Positions 9,101-19,158 of a DNA stretch of 64,000 nt are shown piece by piece. Every line of letters begins with the position of its first letter. The stretch's first letter is position 1. Origin of the DNA: Helicobacter winghamensis ATCC BAA-430 (GTDB taxonomy: Bacteria > Campylobacterota > Campylobacteria > Campylobacterales > Helicobacteraceae); assembly GCF_028751035.1 (NCBI RefSeq), contig NZ_CP063533.1, forward strand, positions 806,001-870,000. The letters run 5' to 3'. Position numbers and translations under genes: made by a program. The notes below the pieces were generated by a model that saw only the letters and a program-made list of their open reading frames with translations, ran no database searches and was not told the DNA's origin.

Positions 9101-12100
9101 ATGCAAAACAATGTTCAATTAACCCAGCGGGGGGGGGGGGCAAATCCTAGTTATCAGCCACTAAAACGACTTACTTCTTCAATCTTTTATGGTTCATTAG
9201 TTTTAACAACCTTACTTACAAATGTCAATGCAGATGATATTACTATAACTCAACCTCAAAATAATAATGTCTCTATTCAAAGTGGTCAAAACAAAGACAA
9301 TATTATTGTTGAAAGTGGTGGTTCTATTATTGTAAATAATCAAAGCGTCGTAGCCATAGAGAATAAAGGAACGATTAATCAATCAATTCATATAAAAGAT
9401 GGTGCTACTTTAACAGGTGGAACTAATACTACTGGTAATAGTTTTTATGTTTCTATTCATAATAATAGTGGGACAATAGGCGATATAAAAATTGATAAAG
9501 GTGCAATTTTAAATGGTGGAATTATGAATTATGCACGATTGATGGGCGGTCGATCGACTGTGAAAGGCGATATTGAAGTCGCAGGAACAATCAACGGAAC
9601 TAATATTGGTATTCAAAATAGTTTTGGGACGATTGAGGGGAATGTTCTTGTTAAAGAAACTGGTAAATTAACCGGAAATATTTGGAATCAAGATAGAATC
9701 CAAGGTAAAGTAGAGGTTAATGGATATCTCGATGGAAGCATTGTCAATAGAAACAATAATTCTCAATCTTATATTGGAGAAAATATTATAGTAGGAAGTG
9801 GTGGTAATGTAACAAAGGATATTAGAAATGAAGGAACTATTGAAAAAGGTATTATAATAGAAAAAGGTGGAGTAGTAGCGGGCAGTATTAATAATACTGG
9901 TAAAATTAACCAAAATGGCATCTCCATCAATGGCGGTAGCGTAGGTGGCGACATTAAAAACAGCGGAACCAATGCAAAAACAGGAAACATTACTATTAAC
10001 AATGGTGGAAGTGTTGGTGGTTCTATCATCAATGAAAATGGTGCAAATTATGAAGCTACAAATACAATTACACTAGATAAAGGCTCTAGCCTAGGTGGTA
10101 TTCAAAACAAAGGAGCAAACTCAACTTTTAGTGCCAATCTTGATTTAAAAGGCAATGTTGGAACAATCTCTAATGAAGGAACATTTAATAGTGATTTAAA
10201 TCTTAATAACATTAGTGTTAATACAATTAACAATTCTAAAGATTTCAATGGAGATTTAAATCTTAGTAATGGTGCGAGTGTTCAAGCCATTAACAACAAT
10301 GGCGGAACAATCTCTAAAGATATTAGTATAAACTCTAATGCTAAGGTTGGAACAATCTCTAATGCTGTTGGTGCAATCATTGCAAAAAACATTTCTGTAA
10401 ATAATGCTACACTAACAAGCATTGATAACAAAGGAACAATTCAAGAAGCTATTAAATTAGAAAACAATGGAACAATAGGCGATATTACTAATAGTGGAAC
10501 AATCACAAATGGTATCACTGCAAGTAATGGAACAATCAATAAGATTACTAATAGTGGAACAATCTCTAAAGAAATTAATATAAGCTCTAATGCTAAGGTT
10601 GGAGCAATCTCTAACTCTGGAACAATTCAAGAAGCTATTAGACTAAATAGTGGAATCCTAACTGCTCTAAGCAATGCTAAAAATGCAACCATTAAAGAAG
10701 TAAGTATTACTAATAATTCTAAAGTAGGTAATATTACTAATGAAGGCACAATCACAAATGGTATCACAATTGATAAAGCAAGCTTAGAAGGTAATATTAC
10801 AAATTCTGGAAATCTTTCTAAAATAGATGTTAATAATGGTGGAAACATCACAGGTAATATTACTTATAGCAATAACGCTAAAGGAAATCTTACTATTAAA
10901 GATGGTGGTAAAGTAGCAGGAGCTTTTATTAATGAAAAAAATTCAACCTTTAATGACGCAATCAAAGTAGAAAACAATGCAAGTTTAGGCGGAGTTGTTA
11001 ATAAAGGAACATTTTCAGGTAGTCTTACAGTAGATAAAGGTGGAGAAGTAGGATATATTTCTTATGAAGAGGGTTCTACCTTTAATGGAACACTAGATAT
11101 AAAAGGGGAAGTAGGTGGAATCTCTAATAAAGGAAACTTTAATGGAACTATTAAAGTAGATTCTATTCTAAAAGCTTTAAGTAATGAAGGAACTATTAAA
11201 GAAGTAGAACTTGCCAATACTGCTAAACTTGATGCTCTAATTAATGAAGGAACTATTAATGATAAACTCACAAACAAAGGAGAGCTTGCACAATTAGCAA
11301 ACTCTGGGACATTAGAAAATGGATTTGAAAGTGAGAGTAAAAAGATACCACTTTAATAAACTCTGGAAACATTAAAAATGGTATTACTAATAATGGAACT
11401 GGAAAACTAACTCTAGCTAATAGTGGAACTATCACTAATGGTATTACTAACAACACTAATGCAAATCTCACTTTAGTTAATCAAAAGAACATTACAGGAG
11501 ATATTACTAACAATACCAATGCAAATCTTACCTTAGATAACCACAAAGACATCACAGGAAGTATCACTAACTCTGGGGAATTAACTCTAACTAATACTGG
11601 AGATATTTCTAAGGGAGTTACTAATAATGCTAATAGTAATTTAACTCTAACTAACTCTGGAACAATTACTGAAAATATCACTAACTCTGGTGAATTAACT
11701 CTTACTAATACTGGAAATATTTCTCAAGGTATTACTAATAGTGGAACTATGACTCTTGCTAATAACCTTGATAATGGTATAACAAGAGCAGTAAGTAATC
11801 TTGCAAATGGAATCATTGGTAAAAACAATAATGGTGTGCAATTAGAAAACAATGGAGTAAATGCTAAACTCTCTATTAAAGATTGGTATTTTAAAGCACC
11901 TGAATTTACAACTAATGATGAAAGAAAAGATGGCTCTTTACTTGTAGGTGGAGATAATATTGCTGGAATCTCTTTAGAGAAAGTCTATATTAACACTGAA
12001 GATTTAGATATAGATAAAATCTATGATTCTAATACTTTCTTTGCAGATAAAGATGGAAATGCAGTAGGAGAGCAAATTAATACTAATCAAGGAATTGATG

Positions 12101-13238
12101 CTAATAATATCCATTCTATCTCTGGAATTTATACCTTTGAGAGTGCAAACAATAATGGGGGATATAGAGCAAAAATTAATCGTGCAGAATTAAGTGGTAA
12201 AACCTTAGCACAATCTGTTGTGTATTCTTCAAGACTTAGAAATATGAGCGTTTCAAATCTTTTAAGAGCTACCACCACACAGAACTTTGCAACAAACTTT
12301 AATGCCATAGAAGATATGGAACTCTCTAAAGAAGGAGAAGCACCAACAGATGCAGATGTTTTATCAGAGTTTGAAAAACTCTATATTAACCATAATAACT
12401 TAGAATCTAAAAACCATTCCTTTGTAATTCCTTATTATCAATACTTTAGTGCAGATATGGAAGGGGGCAGTGGAAAACTAAAATCTAATTCTGCAGGAAT
12501 GCTAATAGGAACACAAAGACTACTTCCAAATGATTATGGAATCTTAGGTGTTTATGGCGGATTTGAAAGTGCAGATCAAGATGTTTCTAACCAAAGATTA
12601 GAGTTTGATAATAAATCTTACTTTGGGGGATTATCTTATTATGATATTTTTATAGAAAAGGTTTAACACAATATTTTGTGAGTCTTACAACAAATCTTGA
12701 TTACACTAATGCAGATGTTAGCAAAACTTATACAGATGGTGTTACAAAAGTAGATTCTACTGCAAAGATTTATGGATATGGAGTAAATGCAAGAGTTGGA
12801 TTAAGCCATTATATGTTGCATAACTATTTAAGAGTAACTCCAGAGATAGGATTTAATTATTTAGGAATGCATTCTAAAGACTTTACATTACAACACTTAG
12901 GTGGAACAAATGAACATTATAAGGCACAATATTTTAACTTTATAGATACAGTTGCTTCTATAAAAATAGAATCCCCTTATAGTAATCGTTTAAGAACATC
13001 TTTTAGTGTAGGTGGTTTATACAATGTTTATAAAGATGCAGAAGGAAGATTAAAGCTAGATAGAAATATCCTTACAAGTGAAATTGATGTTGCAAGATGG
13101 TATGCATTTGTGCAAATGGGATTATCTTATGATTTCTTAGAAAATGCTAATCTCTCATTAAACTATAATGGAATCTCTACACTCTCAAGCAAAGCAAACT
13201 CTCATAGTGTGTTTGTGAAGTTTGCTTGGTGGTGGTAG
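9101..13238 (+). pseudogene. Large autotransporter, phase-variable, read here in three frames
   Basis: A type V secreted protein of about 1380 residues if repaired. It begins with 12 Gs after the tenth codon, then a signal-like segment (KRLTSSIFYGSLVLTTLL) ending near NADD. The passenger (to about 11.9 kb) repeats short units such as NSGTI, NKGTI and NNGG, predicting a beta-helix. A C-terminal beta barrel (from about SFVIPYYQYFS near 12.42 kb) ends in aromatic WWW, suiting BAM insertion. Frames change at A5 11339-11343 and T5 12647-12651; adding one A and one T restores a continuous reading. Either the sequence has indel errors or the gene is broken. Phase-variable surface adhesion is the likely role. 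Confidence 0.8.
9129..9140 (+). repeat. Poly-G tract (12 G), phase-variation switch
   Basis: Twelve consecutive Gs lie inside the autotransporter gene at codons 10-14. With 12 Gs the ATG is in frame with the signal peptide and passenger (ON); loss or gain of one or two Gs puts the start out of frame. Slipped-strand mispairing at G tracts is the usual phase-variation mechanism in Helicobacter and Campylobacter. Confidence 0.85.
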
Positions 13239-13257
13239 GGGAGTTGGAATCTAATTA

Positions 13258-13287
13258 GAATCTAAAATGTATTTACATTTTAGATTC
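13258..13287. terminator. Stem-loop after the autotransporter
   Basis: Perfect 12-bp inverted repeat: GAATCTAAAATG (13258-13269), 6-base loop, CATTTTAGATTC (13276-13287), 20 bases after the stop. No long T run follows. The stem is built from the GAATCT/AGATTC word common in this genome. Confidence 0.6.
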
Positions 13288-13521
13288 CACTAGCTCCATT
13301 TTCAATTTATTTATCTACTACTTACTTATCATTTTACCTTATATTTACCAACACTTATCATTTACCCATTTTGCTTAAAAACTATTTTAAAACTATATAA
13401 TAAAATTTAAAGACTATATAATAAACTTACTTTCAACAAATTTCGCTATAATGCGTGATTTTTCAAATCTTTAATCATTTAAATTGAGTGATGATTCTAC
13501 ATTCTATTCTTTGGAGTTTCT
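13288..13521 (+). promoter_or_regulatory. rpoD upstream region with -10 element
   Basis: This non-coding gap is AT-rich. Two near-identical stretches containing ACTATATAATAAA occur at about 13391 and 13412, and a TATAAT box lies at 13447-13452 with no good -35, as is common in Helicobacter promoters. The ribosome site TTTGGAG (13510-13516) precedes the ATG at 13522. No gene is seen in it. Confidence 0.45.
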
Positions 13522-15365
13522 ATGTCTGCAAAAACTATCAATCAACAGCTTGATGAATTGTTTAAAAATGCCACCAAATATGTTTCTTATGAAAAAATCG
13601 CACAAGTTTTAGTTAAACTTCCCACAGCAGCCCAAGCAAAAAAGTAAGTGAATTAGCAAAAATATAAAAAACAATTAATGGCAGCTTCAGAGGTTGCAAA
13701 AATTTTAAATCAAGATGATGCAAGAAAGATTAAAGAAGATAAAAACGCCTTTTAGATGAAGAATTAGAAGATGAATTTGACTTTATGAAAGAAAGGGAGC
13801 TTTTAGAGTGGAGTAGAAGTGATAGCCCTGTTAGAATGTATCTTAGAGAAATGGGACAAATCCCACTTCTAACAAGAGATGAAGAAATAGAATTAAGCAA
13901 AAACATAGAGCTTGGAGAAAATATTATCTTAGATGCAATCTGCTCTGTGCCTTATTTAATAGATTTTATCTTAGATTACAAAGAAGCTTTAATTAATAGA
14001 GAAAGAAGAGTTAAAGAGCTTTTTAAAAGCTTTGATGATGAAGAAGATAAAGAAGAAGAGAGTGAAGAAGTAGATGAAGAAAATGAAGAAATAGAAACAG
14101 AAGATAAGATTCTAAAAACCTATTTCTAAAAAGATCAAAAAAGAGTAGAAAAAGTTCTTGTTAGTTTTAAAGCACTAGAAAAAGCTAAAAAGATTGGTTA
14201 AAAACTTGGGAGCTAGAAAATGGAGATGAAACTTCTAAAGATATGCTCTATCTCTTAACCCTAGCACATAAAAACAATTCTTAAAAGAAAAGCTTTTAGA
14301 CTTAGGACCAACCAGTAAGCTCATCAATGAGCTTGTTAAAGCAATGGAAAACACAATTAAAAGTGATGAAGGATTTGATAAGGAATTAAAGCGTTTAGAA
14401 TACCGTTTACCCCTTTTTAATGATATGCTCTTAGAAAACCATAAAAAGATTTTAGAAAATATCACAGAAATGAACAAAACAGAAATCACAGCAGCAGTGC
14501 CAGAAGCTACAATGGTTTCAACCTATATGGAAATTAAAAACTCTTTCAAACGAAAGCTGCAAGTGAGGAAGCTTTGATTTAGAACCAGAAAAGCTTAAAC
14601 AAATCCTAGAACAAATTAAAAGGGGGAAAGATATTGCTGATAAAGCCAAAACAAAAATGGCTAAATCTAATTTAAGGCTTGTGGTGAGTATTGCAAAGCG
14701 TTATACAAACAGAGGCTTCCCTTTTTAGACTTAATCCAAGAAGGCAATATTGGATTAATGAAAGCTGTGGATAAATTTGAGTATAAAAGGGGTATCGCTT
14801 TTCAACCTATGCAACTTGGTGGATAAGACAAGCAATTTCAAGAGCTATTGCCGATCAAGCCCGCACTATTAGAATCCCTATCCATATGATTGAAACTATT
14901 AATCGTATTAATAAAATTATGCGCAAATGCTTACAAGAAGAAGGAAAAGAACCCGATTTAGAAAAAATTGCTGAAGAAGTAGGCTTACCTTTAGATAAAG
15001 TTAAAAATGTGATTAAAATCACTAAAGAACCTATTAGCCTTGAAGCTCCAATAGGTAATGGAGAAGATGGTAAGTTTGGAGACTTTGTAGAAGATAAAAG
15101 TGCAGTAGGTCCAATGGATCATATCTTAAAAGAAGATCTCAAAAGTCAAATTGATGATGTGTTAGATCAACTTAATGAAAGAGAAAAAGCAGTAATTAGA
15201 ATGCGTTTTGGATTATTAGATGATGAATCTGATAGAACACTAGAAGAGATTGGAAAAGAACTTAATGTTACAAGAGAGAGAGTTAGACAAATAGAATCTA
15301 GTGCTATTAAAAAACTTAAACATCCAAAAGTAGGAAGAAAGCTTAAGAATTATATTGAAGAATAG
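13522..15365 (+). pseudogene. rpoD: Primary sigma factor RpoD, interrupted by many one-base deletions
   Basis: The stretch encodes the vegetative sigma factor once frames are joined: an N-terminal region (MSAKTINQQLDELFKNATKY), an acidic spacer, conserved region 1.2 ([20 protein letters not shown]), region 2 including [11 protein letters not shown], and regions 3-4 ending in [18 protein letters not shown]. About a dozen base losses split it, nearly all in short homopolymers: A runs at 13638, 13658, 13741, near 14113-14140, 14187, 14270 and 14536, T at 14573 and 14722, G at 14789. RpoD is essential and only one copy is seen, so sequence error is the best explanation; a decayed second copy is the alternative. 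Confidence 0.85.
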
Positions 15366-15367
15366 TT

Positions 15368-15387
15368 GGAATCCAAAAATGGATTCC
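15368..15387. terminator. Convergent terminator hairpin
   Basis: Inverted pair GGAATCC (15368-15374), 6-base loop, GGATTCC (15381-15387), between rpoD and the convergent hydrolase gene. The stem is again made of the GGAATC word. It could serve both strands. Confidence 0.55.
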
Positions 15388-15402
15388 GTGTTTTAAAGTG
15401 CT

Positions 15403-16017
15403 TTATTGCTCTTGCAAATCTTTAAAGATTTGGGTGGCTAAAGGCAGTGAGTAAAAGCCGTCTTGGTCCATAAAATGTCCGCCAGAATCTGTGGCGATTA
15501 ACTTTGCATTGAGTGCTTTTGCAACTTCTTTGCTTAGGGTGTGTGGGACAATTTTATCATCTTTAGAAGAAATTACAATAGCTAGGTTAAGGTGGTTTTG
15601 TAGGGCTTTGTAATTAGGCTTTGTTTGTGTAAAGCCATTAAGAATAGGCAAGATTTCTAAAGGCTTATCAAATGGTGCTACAAGGATAATACCACCAATT
15701 TTAGAATCTTTTTTAAATTGCGTTTGGCTTAAAAATTGCAAAAGTGCGATTCCACCTAAGGAATGCGTGATAAAGTAGGTGTTGGAATCTAGTGTTGTAA
15801 CTTGCCTCTTTAAATGCTGTGTCCATTGCTCTAAGCTTGGTTTATCAGGTGTTGGCATATCAAGGGCTTTAACGCTATATCCTAAGTCTTGTAATTCTTG
15901 CTTAAGGTTTGGAATCCACGCATATTTGCTTGTGCAGTTAAAGCCGTGTATAATATACACTTCCTTTGCAAAGAGTGGATAGACAAAGAGAAATAAAAGC
16001 ATTAGTAACTTTTTCAT
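15403..16017 (-). CDS. Secreted alpha/beta-hydrolase, RBBP9/YdeN family
   Basis: A 204-residue protein beginning with a signal peptide (MKKLLMLLFLFVYPLFAKE). The mature part has the alpha/beta-hydrolase pattern: IIHGFNCT near the start, the nucleophile elbow THSLGG at about residue 84 and a late histidine in GGHFMDQDG. The layout fits the RBBP9/YdeN serine hydrolases. Substrate is unknown; periplasmic location is inferred from the signal peptide. It stands alone, divergent from pepF and convergent with rpoD. Confidence 0.8.
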   Translation of the reverse strand: MKKLLMLLFLFVYPLFAKEVYIIHGFNCTSKYAWIPNLKQELQDLGYSVKALDMPTPDKPSLEQWTQHLKRQVTTLDSNTYFITHSLGGIALLQFLSQTQFKKDSKIGGIILVAPFDKPLEILPILNGFTQTKPNYKALQNHLNLAIVISSKDDKIVPHTLSKEVAKALNAKLIATDSGGHFMDQDGFYSLPLATQIFKDLQEQ

Positions 16018-16139
16018 TTAAGAAAACCTCTAAAAATAATTTGCAAAAGCTAATAATATATTGTAGCTTAAATTTAAAATATCTTAAATTTAAGTGTAGT
16101 TTATGTAGAATTTAAGATTTATGTTTTACAAGGAATTTT

Positions 16140-17888
16140 ATGAAAAACACACAAGATATATGGAATCTAAAACCTCTATTTGATAGCAAAGAATCTTTAC
16201 AAAATGCAATGCAAAGCGCAATTACAAAGGCGCAAGACTTTGAGAAGAAATATAAAGGCAATCTTAATGCGCTAAATGCAGAATCCTTTTATCAAAGCTT
16301 AAAAGAATATGAAGCACTTTGTGAGAAGCTATCACGCATTATGACTTATGCGTTTTTGTGCTTTGCGTCTAACACAAAAGAAGGGGCATTTTATGCAGAA
16401 TGCGAAATGGAAGTCAATAAGGCGCAAGATTTTTTGCTGTTTTTTGATTTAGAATTTAATGCACTTGAAAGAGCAAAACAGCAAGAGTTTATAGAGAGTG
16501 CAAAGGGATATGCGTATTATTTAGAGCTTTTACAAAAGCACGCAAAGTATCAACTAAGCTTACAAGAAGAAAAAGTGTTGCTAAAAACACAGCCTGTGGG
16601 CGTGGATAGTTTTAAGCGATTATTTGATGAGCATTTAAGTAATTTGCGCTTTTTAATCACGCTTAAAGGGGCAAACAAAGAAGTTAGTGAAGAAGAAGTT
16701 TTAAGCCTGCTTTATGACAAGGATAGGGAAGTGCGTAAAATGGCGCAAGAATCCTTAAGTAAAACATTGGCGCAAAATCTCCCGCTTCTAACTTATATTT
16801 ATAATGTGGTGCGTAAGGATTTAAAGATTACAGTGGAGTTGCGTGGATATGAAAGCCTAGAGCAATCGCGCCATATTGCTAACCAAACCACGCAAAAAAG
16901 TGTAGATATGATGGTAGATACCATTAATAAAAATGTTGGAATTGTAGAAGAATATTATACACTTAAAGCACAATTACTAGGCTATGATTGCCTTTATGAT
17001 TATGATCGTTATGCGCCTATTGCTAATGATGAAGCGGACTTTAGTTATATGGAATCTAAAAGTATTGTTTTAGAAGCGTTTGCGGAGTTTTCGCCAAAGT
17101 TTTACGAAATTGCCAAGCGTGCGTTTGATGAAGGTTGGATTGACTCACATCCTAGAGAAAATAAGCGCGGTGGAGCGTTTAGCCATAGTGCTGTTCCTAG
17201 TGTGCATCCCTATTTAATGCTTAATCACACAAATCGTAGGCGCGATGCTTTCACAATGGCACACGAGCTGGGGCACACGATTCATCAATATCTATCGTAT
17301 TCTGTGGGTTATTTAAACGCTGATACTCCACTAACAACAGCAGAAACTGCTTCTGTTTTTGCGGAAATGTTATTATTTGAAAAAATGCAGCAACGCCTAA
17401 ATGATAAGGAAAAAATCGCTCTTTATGCAGGAAAGCTTGAAGATGTATTTGCAACACTTTTTCGCCAAAATGTTTTTACAAATTTTGAACGCTTGGTGCA
17501 TAAAAAAGATGGGGAGTTAAGCACGGAAATGCTAAATGCTCTATGGCAAGAAGAAAATCAAAAAATGTTTGGTAAAAGCGTGATTTTAACAGAGAATTAC
17601 AGGCTATGGTGGTCGTATATTCCACATTTTATCCATACGCCTTTTTATTGCTATGCTTATAGTTATGGGCAACTTTTAGTTTTTGCACTTTTTGGTGTGT
17701 ATCGCAAGCAAAGGGAAGATTTTGTGGCAAAATACGAGAAGTTTTTGAGTCTTGGGGGAAGCAAAACGCCAAAAGAACTTGTTGGAATCTTTGGATTGGA
17801 TCTTGAGAGTAGCGATTTTTGGGAAATTGGAATGCAAGAAGTTAGAATCCTTTTGGAAGGTTTAAAAGAAATTATAAAAAGGGTATGA
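16140..17888 (+). CDS. pepF: Oligoendopeptidase F (M3 metallopeptidase)
   Basis: A cytosolic zinc peptidase that degrades short peptides. The 582-residue product has the M3 zinc-binding site MAHELGHTIHQ (HExxH at about residues 375-379), followed by the distal glutamate region TTAETASVFAEMLLFE and the SYGQLLVFALF segment typical of the family. Length is normal. The start at 16140 follows AAGGAA. The SspB-like gene begins 1 base after its stop, which pairs two proteolysis-related genes. Confidence 0.92.
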   Translation: MKNTQDIWNLKPLFDSKESLQNAMQSAITKAQDFEKKYKGNLNALNAESFYQSLKEYEALCEKLSRIMTYAFLCFASNTKEGAFYAECEMEVNKAQDFLLFFDLEFNALERAKQQEFIESAKGYAYYLELLQKHAKYQLSLQEEKVLLKTQPVGVDSFKRLFDEHLSNLRFLITLKGANKEVSEEEVLSLLYDKDREVRKMAQESLSKTLAQNLPLLTYIYNVVRKDLKITVELRGYESLEQSRHIANQTTQKSVDMMVDTINKNVGIVEEYYTLKAQLLGYDCLYDYDRYAPIANDEADFSYMESKSIVLEAFAEFSPKFYEIAKRAFDEGWIDSHPRENKRGGAFSHSAVPSVHPYLMLNHTNRRRDAFTMAHELGHTIHQYLSYSVGYLNADTPLTTAETASVFAEMLLFEKMQQRLNDKEKIALYAGKLEDVFATLFRQNVFTNFERLVHKKDGELSTEMLNALWQEENQKMFGKSVILTENYRLWWSYIPHFIHTPFYCYAYSYGQLLVFALFGVYRKQREDFVAKYEKFLSLGGSKTPKELVGIFGLDLESSDFWEIGMQEVRILLEGLKEIIKRV

Positions 17889-17889
17889 A

Positions 17890-18363
17890 ATGGAAGTTTT
17901 ATTAAAGGATAAGAAGTTTCAAGCAATGCAAAGTAGGCATTGTTATGAGATTTTAGAGCATTTAATCCGCAAAAAAATCAACTTTTCTATTCTTTGCAAT
18001 GTAGATTGTGTGAAGTTTGAGCCAAGTTTGCCCCAAGAGATTCGCAATGCGTTTGGAGAGCTAACTTTGTTTATTTTAGCTGGCTATACTTTTGAGAGTT
18101 TGGAGCTTGATGGAGAAAATTTGTATTTTGAAGCGGGATTTGGAGAAGAGAATTTGGGTAGTTTTGTAACAGCTCCGCTTAATAGCATTGTGCAAATTTT
18201 GTTATCAAATCACGATAGTTTGCAATCAGATTTTTGTATTTATGTCAATCTTTTTGCAACTTTTGCAAAGTTAAAGCCAAACTCTATGGAAGAAGATGAA
18301 GGAATAAATAGCTCAATGCAAGCCCTTTTGGCAAATCCAAAAAACAAAAGATTTAAAAAATAA
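17890..18363 (+). CDS. SspB-like protein (possible ClpXP adaptor)
   Basis: A 157-residue protein with no obvious catalytic motif. Its middle (residues about 35-110) resembles the SspB core in order and spacing: a strand like FSILCNVDC, an IRNAFGELTLFILAGYTFESL stretch in place of the SspB 'GQIVLNIAPRAVGNLEL' strand, then LYFEAGFGE and VTAPLNSIVQIL matching 'VRFNARFGG' and 'VSVPLAAVLAIY'. A flexible acidic tail ends in a basic PKNKRFKK, comparable in place to the ClpX-docking tail of SspB. The match is from memory, so the adaptor role is a hypothesis. A conserved epsilonproteobacterial protein of unknown function is the fallback. Confidence 0.5.
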   Translation: MEVLLKDKKFQAMQSRHCYEILEHLIRKKINFSILCNVDCVKFEPSLPQEIRNAFGELTLFILAGYTFESLELDGENLYFEAGFGEENLGSFVTAPLNSIVQILLSNHDSLQSDFCIYVNLFATFAKLKPNSMEEDEGINSSMQALLANPKNKRFKK

Positions 18364-18406
18364 TTTGTTATACTGCGTGCATTTTAGTGCTTCAAATGGA
18401 GAAAAA

Positions 18407-19150
18407 ATGGAGAAAAAGATTAACTTAGAGTTGTTCCGTTTTGATGTAAAAACGGATTATTTGCCCTATTTTGCAAAATTAACACTTAAAATCAATGTGG
18501 AAAAAACCTTGCTAGATTTGCTTAAAAGCGTCCAAGATTCTGTGTATGAGTATGGTTATAATGCTTATGGATTTAAGATTAATGGAGTAGTTGTTTATGA
18601 CTTTGAGCTTCCTATTTTTAGGCTTTTAGATAGGTTTGGTAGTGAGTGGAAAGTAGAGCCACTTAATGCGCATTTAGCACTAAAGGATTTAGTGATTAAT
18701 GTTGAACCATTTTTAGATAAACTTGCGCCACTAAGAGAATTAGGCTTAGATGAGTTAGCAAGTGATGAAGTGTTAAGCATTTTTAAAAATGCAGATTTTA
18801 AAGGAATTGGCATTGAGAAGTTGGAATCTAAAACGCTAAGTAATACATTTCTGCTTTCTTTCTTGCCCTATGCGTATGCAACGCCTTTGAGTGTGGAGAA
18901 TCCAAGCTATTTAGGCGAAGCGTATTTTTTGCTTGTAGCGGCATTGTATGCAAAGCACAAAACAAATGCTATTTTAGAATCAGTAAGTGATTTAGAAAAT
19001 GGAGTCTTAAATGCTCAAGAATTAAAAACATATCTTTTTCCACAAGATGATAGATTTGATCGTTGTATTAATGAGCTAAAAATATTACTATTTGATCGTT
19101 GTGAAAATCCAAAGATTCAGAAGTTTAAAGCCAAAATCTTAAAGAGTTAG
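18407..19150 (+). CDS. Cysteine-less relative of SdhB/FrdB/MfrB iron-sulfur subunits
   Basis: A 247-residue protein. The N-terminus (INLELFRFDVKTDYLPYF) aligns with the start of succinate dehydrogenase/fumarate reductase iron-sulfur subunits, followed by the ferredoxin-like stretch and the conserved LKDLVINVEPF block that precedes domain 2. The second half keeps NPSYLGEA, the place of 'NPDYLGPA', and PQDD near the place of 'CPKGI'. All cluster-binding cysteines are missing; only two C-terminal cysteines remain. The frame opens at 18365, but the ATG at 18407 behind GGAG is the better start. Likely a non-redox structural or regulatory paralogue. Confidence 0.6.
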   Translation: MEKKINLELFRFDVKTDYLPYFAKLTLKINVEKTLLDLLKSVQDSVYEYGYNAYGFKINGVVVYDFELPIFRLLDRFGSEWKVEPLNAHLALKDLVINVEPFLDKLAPLRELGLDELASDEVLSIFKNADFKGIGIEKLESKTLSNTFLLSFLPYAYATPLSVENPSYLGEAYFLLVAALYAKHKTNAILESVSDLENGVLNAQELKTYLFPQDDRFDRCINELKILLFDRCENPKIQKFKAKILKS

Positions 19151-19158
19151 GAGAAATA

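Noticed and set aside
9668-11681. Several minus-strand frames inside the autotransporter passenger
   Set aside because: They repeat with the passenger units (VIVPS, LLALL patterns) and are shadows of the repeat.
11749-13238. Two separate genes for a passenger fragment and a beta barrel
   Set aside because: Each joins the preceding frame if one base is added to a homopolymer, and the combined product is a normal autotransporter.
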